Translations under genes and position numbers: made by a program
In this document: positions 50,128 to 58,011 of the stretch, piece by piece
How positions within the stretch are numbered: position 1 is the stretch's first letter
Layout: each line of letters opens with the position of its first letter
Notes under the pieces: model-generated
Databases searched by the model: none
What the model was told of the DNA's origin: nothing
Seen by the model: only the letters and a program-made list of their open reading frames with translations
NCBI RefSeq assembly: GCF_003112575.1
Contig: NZ_BEWC01000010.1
Coordinates: forward strand, 310,001-374,000
Direction of reading: 5' to 3'
Length of the DNA: 64,000 nucleotides
Origin: Streptomyces ardesiacus
GTDB taxonomy: Bacteria; Actinomycetota; Actinomycetes; Streptomycetales; Streptomycetaceae

Positions 50128-51396
50128 GTGAAGACGAAGGACGCGGGGCGGTCACCGCTGTGGCTGCTGTCGACCTGGGGCGCCTCGCGGCTGGTGCTGA
50201 TGCTGCTGGTGCTGAAGGTCCTGGTCTCTCCCGGTCCGGACGTCACGAGCGACGTCTCCGTGATCTACCACGGCTGGTACGACGTCCTGCGCACCGGAAC
50301 GTTTCCCCAGAACGACGTCACCTGGCAGTACCCGCCCGCCGCCGCCCTCGCGATCCTCTCCCCCGCCCTGCTGCCCTTCTTCTCGTACGCGACGGCGTTC
50401 TTCGTCCTGGTCTGCGTCACGGACGCGGCCGTCCTCGCGCTGCTGTGGCACGCGGGCCGGGGGGCGGGGCGTTCTCGGCGCGGCGCGTGGGTGTGGGTGG
50501 TGGGCGTACCGCTGCTCGGTCCGACGGTGTACGCCCGTTACGACGTGATGGTCACCGCCGTCGCGGTGGCCGCTCTGGTCCTCGCCGGGCGGCACCCGCG
50601 GGTGGCGGGGGGCCTGGCCGCGTTGGGGGCGCTGCTGAAGGTGTGGCCGGCGCTGGTGCTCCTCGGCATGCGGGGGCGGGCGCCGTGGGTGGCGGCCGTG
50701 CTGAGCGGGGCCGGGCTCGCCGCGGTGTTCGCCGTGTCGATGCCCGGGTCGTTCGCGTTCCTGACCTTCCAGCGCGAGCGGGGCATCGAGGTCGAGTCGC
50801 TGGGTTCGCTGGTCTTCCACGTGGCCCGGCACTTCGGCTGGGAGGGCGGCGTGCTGCTGAACTACGGCTCGATGGAGTTCCTGGGTGCGCACGTGGGCAC
50901 GGTGGGCACGGTCTCGCTGGGGCTGAGCGCGGTGGCCTTCGGGTGGCTGCTGCTGTGGCGGCTGGCGGCGGCGCGACGGCCGGCCCGCCCGCGGTCCGCC
51001 GCGCACACGGCGGCGGACGCGGCCTTCGTGGCGGTGCTGATGTTCACGGTGACGAGCCGGGTGATCAGCCCGCAGTACCTGGTGTGGCTGATCGGCCTCG
51101 GGGCGGTCTGCTGGTGCTTCCGGGCGAGCCGGATGCGGGTGCCGGTCACCCTGGTGCTGGTGGCGAGCCTGGTGACGGTGCTGGAGTTCCCGCTGCTGTT
51201 CGGCGACGTGGTGACGAGCACCCCGCTCGGCATCGCGCTGCTGTTCGTCCGCAACGGCCTGCTGGTCGCCGCGTCCGTCGTCGGCGCCCGGGCCCTGTGG
51301 CGGGACACGGTGCGGCGCGGGCGCCGGGAAGCGGCCGGGGGGTCCGGGCGGGTCAGCCGAGCCGCGTCCGCAGATACTCCCGCCAGCGCGCAGTGA
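50128..51396 (+). CDS. GT87-type polyprenyl-phosphate-dependent mannosyltransferase-like membrane protein
   Basis: A 422-residue integral membrane protein with about 10-11 hydrophobic segments, similar to DUF2029/GT87 transferases that use polyprenyl-phosphomannose outside the membrane. The first periplasmic loop holds DVSVIYHGWYDVLRTGTFP and VTWQYPPAA, the family's acidic and aromatic catalytic region; later VYARYDVMVTAV and KVWPALVLLG are typical. GTG at 50128 follows GGGAG. Divergent neighbour of the PimB'-like gene, which points to phosphatidylinositol mannosides or glycoprotein mannosylation. The last 44 bases overlap the convergent lipoprotein gene. Confidence 0.83.
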   Translation: MKTKDAGRSPLWLLSTWGASRLVLMLLVLKVLVSPGPDVTSDVSVIYHGWYDVLRTGTFPQNDVTWQYPPAAALAILSPALLPFFSYATAFFVLVCVTDAAVLALLWHAGRGAGRSRRGAWVWVVGVPLLGPTVYARYDVMVTAVAVAALVLAGRHPRVAGGLAALGALLKVWPALVLLGMRGRAPWVAAVLSGAGLAAVFAVSMPGSFAFLTFQRERGIEVESLGSLVFHVARHFGWEGGVLLNYGSMEFLGAHVGTVGTVSLGLSAVAFGWLLLWRLAAARRPARPRSAAHTAADAAFVAVLMFTVTSRVISPQYLVWLIGLGAVCWCFRASRMRVPVTLVLVASLVTVLEFPLLFGDVVTSTPLGIALLFVRNGLLVAASVVGARALWRDTVRRGRREAAGGSGRVSRAASADTPASAQ

Positions 51397-52564
51397 AGTC
51401 CCCGAGGGTCGTCCCGAGCACGTCGTGCAGCGCGTCCTCGACGGCGCCGGCGCGCTCGGCGTGCGCGCCCACGGAGCGGTAGAGGGCGTCGAGCCGGTCC
51501 TCGCCCCACTGCTCGGCGACCATCCGGCAGGCCAGCCAGCCGCCCTCGTACGCCCGGGCCAGTTCCCCGGCGTCGGCGGTGAAGCCGAAGTCCTCGTCGG
51601 CCGGCAGCCGCGCGGGCGGCTCGCCCCCGGCGACCGCCTCGGCCAGTTCGGGGGCGGCCTGGGCGGCGGTGCGGTCGCTCGTGCGGTACCCGACCCAGTC
51701 GGCGTACCCCTCGGAGAGCCACAGCGGGGTGGCGGAGGTGGTGTCGGCGCGGGTGGCGACGTGGGTCGTCTCGTGGGTGAGCACGACCTGCTTGCCGAGG
51801 TCGCCGAGGAGCCCGTACGCGTCCGGGTTGACGATGATCCGGTCCGCGGGGGCGCGCTCCCGGCCGCCCGTCTCCCCGGTGGTGACGGCGGCGATGCCCC
51901 GGTAGGAGGAGGCGGGCGAGCCGAGCAGGCCGGCCATGCCCTCCAGGGACCGGGGGACGACCACGACGACCCGGCGGGCCCAGGCGCCGTCCCAGGCGTC
52001 CGAGACGGCGGGCACCGCCCGGTCGGCGAGGCCCGCGAAGCGGCGCAGGGTGCCGGTGGGCTGCCCGACGCCGAGGACGAGGCTGTGCTTCCCCCGGACG
52101 ACGTCGACCGCGCCCTGGTCCCAGGGCTGCTGGCCGGACTTCCCGGCGGGCCGGTCGGAGTCCACGGACCACCGTCCGCCGGCGCCGTCCCGGCTCAGCC
52201 GCAGCGTGCGGCCGGTGGCGACCTCGCCCCGGTCGTAGCCGTCGACGCGGTAGCGCAGCTCGACGTCGGCGGTGGCCCGGTCGCCGGTGCGCTCCACCGT
52301 CCGCACCCGGTAGGACCAGGCGGCCAGCGGGATCGCGCTCACCTCGCCGAGACCGGCACTGTTGCCGGTGCGCGCGTAGGCGGCGGCGTCATGGGCGAGG
52401 ACGGCGGCCGCACGCCGGTCCAGGACCCGCTGGACGTCGGCCCGGTCGGACTCGGCCGCGCTCCGCCCGGAGCACCCGACGAGCCCGGCGAGCCCGGCGA
52501 GCCCGGCGAGCAGCAGGCACAGCACGGCCGCACACGTCCCCGACACCCGCCTTCGCCCGGCCAC
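51353..52564 (-). CDS. Lipoprotein with gluzincin-type metallopeptidase motif
   Basis: A 403-residue exported lipoprotein. The signal peptide ends in the lipobox LVGC (Cys near residue 31) after a run of Leu-Ala-Gly. The C-terminal half has HETTHVA near residue 263 and WLSEGYADWVGY about 20 residues later, the HExxH plus distal Glu arrangement of peptidase-MA-like gluzincins. An NTF2/SCP-like N-terminal region precedes it. The substrate is unknown. GTG at 52564 lies seven bases after TACGAT. The gene is 73 bases downstream of a P60 hydrolase gene; its end overlaps the GT87 gene. Confidence 0.87.
   Translation of the reverse strand: MAGRRRVSGTCAAVLCLLLAGLAGLAGLVGCSGRSAAESDRADVQRVLDRRAAAVLAHDAAAYARTGNSAGLGEVSAIPLAAWSYRVRTVERTGDRATADVELRYRVDGYDRGEVATGRTLRLSRDGAGGRWSVDSDRPAGKSGQQPWDQGAVDVVRGKHSLVLGVGQPTGTLRRFAGLADRAVPAVSDAWDGAWARRVVVVVPRSLEGMAGLLGSPASSYRGIAAVTTGETGGRERAPADRIIVNPDAYGLLGDLGKQVVLTHETTHVATRADTTSATPLWLSEGYADWVGYRTSDRTAAQAAPELAEAVAGGEPPARLPADEDFGFTADAGELARAYEGGWLACRMVAEQWGEDRLDALYRSVGAHAERAGAVEDALHDVLGTTLGDFTARWREYLRTRLG
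52481..52507 (-). repeat. 9-bp microsatellite inside a signal peptide
   Basis: GAGCCCGGC occurs three times in direct succession and codes the Leu-Ala-Gly repeats of the lipoprotein signal peptide. Copy changes would alter hydrophobic length in 3-residue steps without frameshift. Confidence 0.8.
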
Positions 52565-52637
52565 CCGCCCGATCGTACGGGCGCCGGACGGCGGAAGGCG
52601 CCGGCAGGGTGGGACACGGCCGGGGGACGCCGTGGGG

Positions 52638-53654
52638 TCACACCCTGGTGATCGAGGAGATCGGCATCATGCCGACCGGGTCGTAGCGCACCGGGGCGCC
52701 GGGGTGGGGGGCGTGGATCACCTGGCCGTTGCCGGCGTACATGGCGATGTGGCTGGCGTCGCTGCGGTAGGCGACCAGGTCGCCGGGGCGCGCCTCGGCC
52801 AGGGAGACGTGTCGTCCGGCGCCGGTCTGCGCCTGGGAGGTGCGCGGGATGCCGACGCCGGCCTGCGCGTACGCCCACTGGGTCAGGCCCGAGCAGTCGA
52901 AGCCGGAGGGGCCGTTGGCGCCCCACACGTAGGGCTTGCCGAGGGCGGAGCGGGCGGCGGCGAAGGCGGCCGCGGCCCGGCCGGAGGCGGGGGCGGCGGC
53001 ACCGGCCAGGGCGGTCAGGTCCTCGCGGCCCGAGCGGGACCCGCGCTCGTAGGCGGCGCGTTCGTCGTCGGGGAGGGCGGCGAGCAGCGCGCGGGCCCGG
53101 GCGAGCTTGCGCTCCACGGTCTTCTTGTGGGCGGCGACGGCCCGGCGGCCCTTCTCCAGCTCGGTGAGCTTGGCGGCCGCCTCGGCACGGTCCTGGGCGA
53201 GGCCGCGCATCGCCTCCTGGAGCTCCTTCAGCTCGCCGGCCTGGCGGGTGCTGATCCGGTCGAGCACGGAGGCCCGGTCGAGGTAGTCGTCCGGTTCGGC
53301 GGACAGCAGCAGCGCCAGCGACGGATCGATGCCGCCGGAGCGGTACTGGGCACCGGCCAGCGAACCGAGCGCGTCCCGCATGGTGTTGACGCGCTCCTGC
53401 TTGCGGGCGATGGAGTCCTGCGCGGTCGTGACCTCCTCGCGCAGCACCTCGGTGCGGGCGTCGGCCTTGTTGTAGGCCTCGGTCGCCCGCTCCGCCTCGG
53501 TGTGGAGCCGGTCCACCTCCGCCCGCCGGTCGTCGTGCGGGGCGGCCGCGGCCGGTACGGCGCCCAGGAGCGCGGCGGCAACGGAGAGCAGGCCGACGGC
53601 GGCGGTGGAGCCGCGGTCGAACCCGGATGGTGCAAGGCGGCGATGGGACCCCAC
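52638..53654 (-). CDS. Secreted NlpC/P60 peptidoglycan endopeptidase (coiled-coil type) A
   Basis: A 338-residue exported D,L-endopeptidase of the RipA-like class. A signal peptide (VGLLSVAAALLGAVPAAAA) is followed by a coiled-coil domain (about 35-210; RAEVDRLHTEAERATEAYNK) with the conserved AQYRSGGIDPSLALLLSAEP, then the NlpC/P60 domain with Cys in GFDCSGLTQWAYAQAGVGIP near residue 254, His in ASHIAMYAGNGQVIHAP. GTG at 53654 follows GGAG; this start leaves a proper signal peptide. Related to Rv2190c of the same mycobacterial block. Paralogue of the next gene. Confidence 0.9.
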   Translation of the reverse strand: MGSHRRLAPSGFDRGSTAAVGLLSVAAALLGAVPAAAAPHDDRRAEVDRLHTEAERATEAYNKADARTEVLREEVTTAQDSIARKQERVNTMRDALGSLAGAQYRSGGIDPSLALLLSAEPDDYLDRASVLDRISTRQAGELKELQEAMRGLAQDRAEAAAKLTELEKGRRAVAAHKKTVERKLARARALLAALPDDERAAYERGSRSGREDLTALAGAAAPASGRAAAAFAAARSALGKPYVWGANGPSGFDCSGLTQWAYAQAGVGIPRTSQAQTGAGRHVSLAEARPGDLVAYRSDASHIAMYAGNGQVIHAPHPGAPVRYDPVGMMPISSITRV

Positions 53655-53753
53655 GGGAAGCCGCACTCCTTCCGCTGGCGGACGGGGAAACGCGGCAGAC
53701 AGTAACCCCGCGGCGGGGCACCGGCCAACGACCCGCGGCCCCGCGCAGCACGA

Positions 53754-53787
53754 CGCCCCGCCGCTGACGCAGGTCACCGGCGGGGCG
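53754..53787 (-). terminator. Terminator between the two P60 genes
   Basis: Ten-base perfect arms (53754-53763 with 53778-53787) around a 14-base loop, 77 bases after the stop of the upstream P60 gene. The remaining gap carries a TACTGT -10 candidate for P60 gene A near 53700. Confidence 0.55.
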
Positions 53788-53864
53788 GGGGGTCACAGGG
53801 CCCGCACGAGATTCGCCCGAACGGGCGCTGCGGGAGGGGTGACGTCGGGGCCTCGGGCCTCGGG

Positions 53865-54908
53865 TCAGACCCGGACGCCGAACATGAACGGGCCGCCGAT
53901 CGTGTTCATCGACTCGTAGCGGACGTTCGTGCCGGTGCGCGGGGCGTGCAGGACCTGGCCGTTGCCGGCGTAGAGGCCGACGTGGTGCAGGTCGCCGAAG
54001 AAGAAGACGAGGTCGCCGACCTGGAGCTGGCTCACCGAGGAGATCCGCGTGCCGTAGTTGGCCTGTGCCTGGGAGGTGCGCGGGATGCCGACGCCGGCCT
54101 GCGCGTATGCCCAGGAGGTCAGGCCCGAGCAGTCGAAGGAGGACGGGCCGGTGGCACCGTAGACGTACGGCGTGCCTATCTTGCCCTGGGCGGCGGCGAA
54201 GGCGGCGCCCGCGCGGCCGGAGGCGGGGGTGGACTTGCCGCCGGTGAGGACCTCACGCTCGCTGGTGCGGTTGGCGCGCTGCTCCTCCTCCTGGAGGGCC
54301 GCCTTCTCCTGCGCGGTGAGGGTGTTGAGCAGCTTCTGCGCGGAGGAGAGCTTGCCCTGGACTTCCTTCTTCTTCTTGCCCAGTTCGGTGCGGGTGGAGG
54401 AGAGGTCCTTGAGCTTCTTGGAGGCCTCGGAGCGCTGCTGGGCGAGGTCGCGCTGCTTCTCCTGGATCTTCTTCAGCGCCTCGACCTGCTGACCGCTCAA
54501 CTGGTCGAGGGTGGAGGCCTTGTCCAGGTAGTTGTCCGGGTCGGCGGACAGGAAGAGCTGGAGGGAGGGGTCGATGCCGCCGGAGCGGTACTGGGCACTG
54601 GCCATCGAACCGAGGCCGTCGCGCAGTTCGTTGAGCTCCTCCTGGCCGCGGGCGACGTTGTCCTGGAGGGTGGAGATCTCCTTCTGGAGCTTCTCCTGCT
54701 TCTCCTTGGCGCCGTTGTACTTCTCGGTGGCCTGCTCGGCCTCCTCGTAGAGCTTGTCGACCTTCGCCTTGACCTCGTCCTTGCTCGGCTTCTCACTCGG
54801 AGCCGCGTTGGCGGCCTGGGAGCTGAGAGCGACGGCGGCGGCGGCAGCGGTGGTGAGCACGGTCACACGCGTGCGGCTCGGCTGCTTGGGACGACGGTGG
54901 GACGCCAC
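53865..54908 (-). CDS. Secreted NlpC/P60 peptidoglycan endopeptidase (coiled-coil type) B
   Basis: A 347-residue exported endopeptidase, paralogous to its neighbour but far more Lys/Glu-rich. The signal peptide (VTVLTTAAAAAVALSSQAANA) precedes a long coiled coil (about 40-215, e.g. VDKLYEEAEQATEKYNGAKE) with AQYRSGGIDPSLQLFLSADP. The P60 domain has the catalytic Cys in SFDCSGLTSWAYAQAGVGIP near residue 258 and His in LHHVGLYAGNGQVLHAP. The coiled coil probably inhibits or localises the enzyme, as in RipA. GTG at 54908 is supported by AAGGAG nine bases upstream. Two promoters and palindromes lie in the 5' region. Confidence 0.92.
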   Translation of the reverse strand: MASHRRPKQPSRTRVTVLTTAAAAAVALSSQAANAAPSEKPSKDEVKAKVDKLYEEAEQATEKYNGAKEKQEKLQKEISTLQDNVARGQEELNELRDGLGSMASAQYRSGGIDPSLQLFLSADPDNYLDKASTLDQLSGQQVEALKKIQEKQRDLAQQRSEASKKLKDLSSTRTELGKKKKEVQGKLSSAQKLLNTLTAQEKAALQEEEQRANRTSEREVLTGGKSTPASGRAGAAFAAAQGKIGTPYVYGATGPSSFDCSGLTSWAYAQAGVGIPRTSQAQANYGTRISSVSQLQVGDLVFFFGDLHHVGLYAGNGQVLHAPRTGTNVRYESMNTIGGPFMFGVRV

Positions 54909-54944
54909 GGAGACGAGCTCCTTCTTGAGAGGGATCACCCGTTC

Positions 54945-54990
54945 GAGGGTTCGAAGGGTGACCCTAGTGACCCACTCGTGATCAGTTCAA
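54945..54990 (-). promoter_or_regulatory. Proximal promoter and 5'-leader hairpin of P60 gene B
   Basis: Minus strand: -35 TTGAAC (54985-54990), 18-base spacer, -10 TAGGGT (54961-54966). The leader then begins with an interrupted stem in which GGGTGACCC-type sequence at 54956-54964 pairs with GGGATCACCC at 54931-54940, and TTCGA pairs with TCGAA inside. The hairpin may stabilise or regulate the mRNA. Confidence 0.5.
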
Positions 54991-55047
54991 ATCCTCCGTC
55001 GAAAAATCACGGTTACGCACCGCGTTATTCGCCACAACTCACCTGCA

Positions 55048-55115
55048 GTGACGCTCACCTGACACTACGTTGCGTGACGGTTCCGTCAATTCGGGCATAG
55101 AGCGCCTACGTTGCG
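55048..55115 (-). promoter_or_regulatory. Distal promoter of P60 gene B with operator-like repeats
   Basis: Minus strand: -35 TTGACG (55084-55089), 16-base spacer, -10 TAGTGT (55062-55067). The inverted repeat TGACGG-TT-CCGTCA (55075-55088) overlaps the -35, the 11-base palindrome GTGACGCTCAC (55048-55058) covers the expected start, and CTACGTTGCG occurs twice (55065-55074, 55106-55115). Dense regulation is likely. Confidence 0.5.
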
Positions 55116-55139
55116 CTTGGTACGGAAGTGAATGAGGGG

Positions 55140-56483
55140 CTAGGAAAGCCGCTTGAGGAGCACCGCGGACGCCACCGGGCGTGCGCCGGCGCGCGCGACG
55201 CCGTCGGCGACCTCGCGGTCGGTGGAGACGACGATGACCGGCCGGCCCGGCGGCTCGGCCCGCACCAGTTGGCGGATCAGCTCGTCGGCGGTGACCCCGG
55301 GCTTGGAGAACAGCACCCGCACCCCGCGCGGCGGCGCGAGCAGCACCGGCGCGACGAGTTCGGCCCCGTCGAAGACGCAGGTCGTCTCGGCGCCGGTCTG
55401 CGCCGCCAACTGGGAGAGCTGGCCGAGCAGCCGCAGCCGCTGCTTCTCCAACGGCATCTGCGGATAGCCGGTCTTGGTGACGTTGTAGCCGTCGACGACC
55501 AGGTGGGCCTGGGGCAGCGCCAGCAACTGGTCCAGGATCGCGGGGTCGCTCTCGGACAGGGCGCGGTGGGCGATGTCCTTGGGCGTCATCCGGCCGGGCT
55601 CGACCGCGTCCACGGTCTCGGCGGGCCGCACGGACACCGGGGGCAGCGCCAGCTCGCGGCGCAGGCCCTGGGTGGCGTCGAGGAGGGTGTCGAGCAGGAG
55701 GCGTACGCGCATGTCCTCGACGCTGCGGCCCTCGCGGGCGGCCTTGCGGGTGGCCTCCAGGGCGGCCTCCGCCTCGCCGAGGCGGGCCTTGAGGCGGCGG
55801 GTCTCGCTCTCGGCCGCGGACACCTGGGTGTGCGCCTCGGAGCGGACGGCGTCCGTCTCGGCCCGCAGCTTGCGCAGCGCCGCCTCGCCGCGCTTGACGT
55901 CACTGAGGGCGGAGCGCAGCTTGCGGTGCAGCGACTCGCTCTCCCGCTTCGCCGCGTCCAGCTCGGCGCGCAGCCGCTCGGTCTCGGCCTTGGTGTGCTC
56001 CCGGGCCCGGGCCAGCTCCTCGTGCAGCCGCTCCAGCTCCGCGCGGCTCTCCTCGCCGGCGCGCTCGGCGTCCGCGCGCTGCGCCTCCTCGCCCGCGGCG
56101 GTCACCATCTTCACCCAGCCGTGCGGGCGCAGCACGTAGGCGGCGGCGGCCACGTCGAGGGGGTCGGCGGCCGGGAGGGCGGACCCGGCCTCCAGGGCGC
56201 CGGCCAGTTCCGGCTGGGCGTCGCGGAGCTTCTCGCCGATGCGCTGGCGGAAGAGCGGGTCGGTCTCGACGGCGGCGGCCATGGCGTTGCCGGCGAACTT
56301 GGCCCGGCGGTTCGGGGCGAACCTGGCGTACTGCCGCAGCTGTGCGGGCAGCTCACCGAGGGTGAGCGAGCCGAAGCCGTCGGACACGATCTGCACGACC
56401 CGGCGGCGCACGCCGTCGGGCAGCGGGCGGTCGAGCACCTCAGCGGCGCCGTCGCCCGGCCCCCCGCCGTGTGTCTCCACCAT
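55140..56483 (-). CDS. NYN-domain (PIN-like) protein with coiled coil
   Basis: A 447-residue cytoplasmic protein. Residues 1-120 form a helical domain conserved in actinobacteria (LPDGVRRRVVQIVSDGFGSL). A long coiled coil follows (about 125-245, RAELERLHEELARAREHTKA). The C-terminal NYN domain (about 300-440) has HLVVDGYNVTKTGYPQMPLE with the first catalytic Asp, CVFDGAE and VIVVSTDREVADGV, as in YacP/Rae1-type ribonucleases. An RNase or RNA-binding role is likely; the target is not known. It lies upstream of the P60 genes but has its own stop 230 bases before their promoters. Confidence 0.86.
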   Translation of the reverse strand: MVETHGGGPGDGAAEVLDRPLPDGVRRRVVQIVSDGFGSLTLGELPAQLRQYARFAPNRRAKFAGNAMAAAVETDPLFRQRIGEKLRDAQPELAGALEAGSALPAADPLDVAAAAYVLRPHGWVKMVTAAGEEAQRADAERAGEESRAELERLHEELARAREHTKAETERLRAELDAAKRESESLHRKLRSALSDVKRGEAALRKLRAETDAVRSEAHTQVSAAESETRRLKARLGEAEAALEATRKAAREGRSVEDMRVRLLLDTLLDATQGLRRELALPPVSVRPAETVDAVEPGRMTPKDIAHRALSESDPAILDQLLALPQAHLVVDGYNVTKTGYPQMPLEKQRLRLLGQLSQLAAQTGAETTCVFDGAELVAPVLLAPPRGVRVLFSKPGVTADELIRQLVRAEPPGRPVIVVSTDREVADGVARAGARPVASAVLLKRLS

Positions 56484-56545
56484 CCGTCACCCCAATGTCT
56501 CAGGGCGATCCCGGACCGGGATCGCCTTGTGCGGGGCCGCTCCGC

Positions 56546-56785
56546 TCAGGAGGCGGCATCCGGCCTGTCCACGAGTTCCACCTGGTCCACGGCGTTGCAC
56601 CAGCGGCAGCGCACCGACTCGATGGTCTCACTGAGCACCTCGCGCTCCTCCACCGTCGGCTCACCGGCCAGATCGAGGTGGACGTACTCGACGACCTTCG
56701 AGGCCCGGGTCACGTCGAAGCGGGTGAGGTTGCCGCAGAGGGTGCAGCGCCACCGCGTCGTGTCGGTCGGCAGGGGAACCGTCAT
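56546..56785 (-). CDS. Small zinc-ribbon protein
   Basis: A 79-residue protein with two CxxC pairs, RCTLCGNLTRFDV near residue 13 and CRWCNAVDQVEL near 60, which probably bind one zinc ion. Between them is the acidic EREVLSETIESV. Unknown function, conserved in actinobacteria. ATG at 56785 is the best start; no strong ribosome binding site is present. It lies 62 bases ahead of the NYN gene on the same strand, so may be in its operon, and is divergent from the rhomboid gene. Confidence 0.78.
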   Translation of the reverse strand: MTVPLPTDTTRWRCTLCGNLTRFDVTRASKVVEYVHLDLAGEPTVEEREVLSETIESVRCRWCNAVDQVELVDRPDAAS

Positions 56786-56935
56786 CGTGGCTGTTCGCTC
56801 TCTTCCAGTGTCGGTGACGCGCCGGGCCGCCCCGGTGCGTGTGGCACGTAACCCTACGGCCTGGCGGGTGCCCGACGCCCGTGTGTCCACGGCGGCGAGG
56901 CACTATGGCCGCTTGCGCCCGTTACGTCATGATTC

Positions 56936-57712
56936 ATGTTCATGATCCGCAACTGGAGCACGACGGCCCGCAGAGCAGCCGCGGCGGTCAGGAGGCTCGT
57001 CCGGCCCGCACCGGCCCGGCGGCGGGCGGCCCCGGTGACGTACACGCTGATCACGCTCTGCTGCCTGCTGTTCCTGCTCAGCCCGGCGGCCGGCCTCAAT
57101 CCGGTGTACGGCACCGGGGAGGAACTGCTGGCGGCGCAGCGCGCCTACTTCCGGCGCTGGGGCGTGATCCCCGCAGAACTGTTCGAGGACTCCCCCGGAT
57201 CGGCGCTCACCCCGGCCACGGCGCTGTTCGTCCACGGCAGCTGGGTGCACCTGCTGGGCAACATGCTCTTCCTCTACGTCTTCGGCGCGATGACCGAGCA
57301 GCGGATGGGCCGTCTCCAGTTCGCCCTGTTCTACCTCGGCTGCGGCTACCTGGCCCTGGTGGGCTACGCGGGTGCCAACGCCCACTCCCAGGAGTCCCTG
57401 GTCGGTGCCTCGGGGGCGATCTCCGCGGTGCTCGGCGCGTTCCTGTTCCTCTTCCCGCGGGCCCGCGTGACCAGCCTCCTGCCCTTCCTGTTCTTCCTGC
57501 CGCTGCGCTTCCCGGCATGGGTCGTGCTGCCGTTCTGGGTGGCCCTGCAGTGGATGGCGGCGGGACGGGCCGGCGACGGCCCGGGGGTGGCCTACCTCGC
57601 GCACCTGGTGGGCTTCGGGCTGGGCTTCGCCTTCGCCTGGGTGCGATTCGGGCGTACGACTAGAGTGAAGGGCGTTCCAGTGGCGGCGCCCGAGGGAGAG
57701 AACCAGCCGTGA
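56936..57712 (+). CDS. Rhomboid-family intramembrane serine protease
   Basis: A 258-residue membrane protein with about six hydrophobic segments. It has the rhomboid signatures HGSWVHLLGNMLFLYVFG near residue 99, the catalytic Ser in GASGAISAVLGAF near 159, and His in LAHLVGFGLGFAF near 222. The dyad is intact, so it should cleave transmembrane substrates; the substrate is unknown. Start ATG at 56936 (a second ATG at 56942). The stop overlaps the next start by four bases, an unusual pairing with a small AsnC effector domain protein. Confidence 0.9.
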   Translation: MFMIRNWSTTARRAAAAVRRLVRPAPARRRAAPVTYTLITLCCLLFLLSPAAGLNPVYGTGEELLAAQRAYFRRWGVIPAELFEDSPGSALTPATALFVHGSWVHLLGNMLFLYVFGAMTEQRMGRLQFALFYLGCGYLALVGYAGANAHSQESLVGASGAISAVLGAFLFLFPRARVTSLLPFLFFLPLRFPAWVVLPFWVALQWMAAGRAGDGPGVAYLAHLVGFGLGFAFAWVRFGRTTRVKGVPVAAPEGENQP

Positions 57713-57990
57713 TCAGCGCGATCGTCCTCATCAAGACCAGCGTGGACCGCATTCCCGAGATCGCGGAGCAGATCGCCGCGCTGGAGAGCGTCACCGAGGT
57801 CTTCTCCGTCACCGGCACCTACGACCTGATCGCCATGGTGCGGGTGAGCCGGCACGAGGACCTGGCCGAGGTGATCCCCGGCCGGATCAGCAAGATCCCG
57901 GGCGTGGAGGGCACGGACACCCACGTGGCGTTCCGCACGTACTCCCAGCACGACCTGGAAGCGGCCTTCGCCATCGGCCTGGACAACTGA
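57709..57990 (+). CDS. Stand-alone Lrp/AsnC effector (RAM) domain protein
   Basis: A 93-residue protein consisting only of the ligand-binding RAM domain of Lrp/AsnC regulators; it has no DNA-binding helix-turn-helix. Typical features are SAIVLIKTSVDRIPEIAEQI, VTEVFSVTGTYDLIAMVRV and the Gly-rich VEGTDTHVAFRTYS. Such domains bind amino acids and form octamers, and may modify full-length regulators. GTG start at 57709 overlaps the rhomboid stop, so both are co-translated. A small terminator hairpin follows. Confidence 0.92.
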   Translation: MISAIVLIKTSVDRIPEIAEQIAALESVTEVFSVTGTYDLIAMVRVSRHEDLAEVIPGRISKIPGVEGTDTHVAFRTYSQHDLEAAFAIGLDN

Positions 57991-57994
57991 GACG

Positions 57995-58011
57995 CGCCCC
58001 GAACCGGGGCG
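57995..58011 (+). terminator. Terminator after the AsnC-domain gene
   Basis: CGCCCCG/CGGGGCG arms with an AAC loop, 5 bases past the stop codon. Confidence 0.6.

Noticed and set aside
54909..55139. c-di-AMP (ydaO-type) riboswitch upstream of P60 gene B
   Set aside because: Such switches precede some Streptomyces wall hydrolases, but I could not find the conserved ydaO blocks here; promoters and short palindromes explain the region better.
56936..56948. Leaderless start for the rhomboid gene
   Set aside because: TACGTC lies at the right distance but lacks the final T of the -10 consensus, so it was not counted with the leaderless set.
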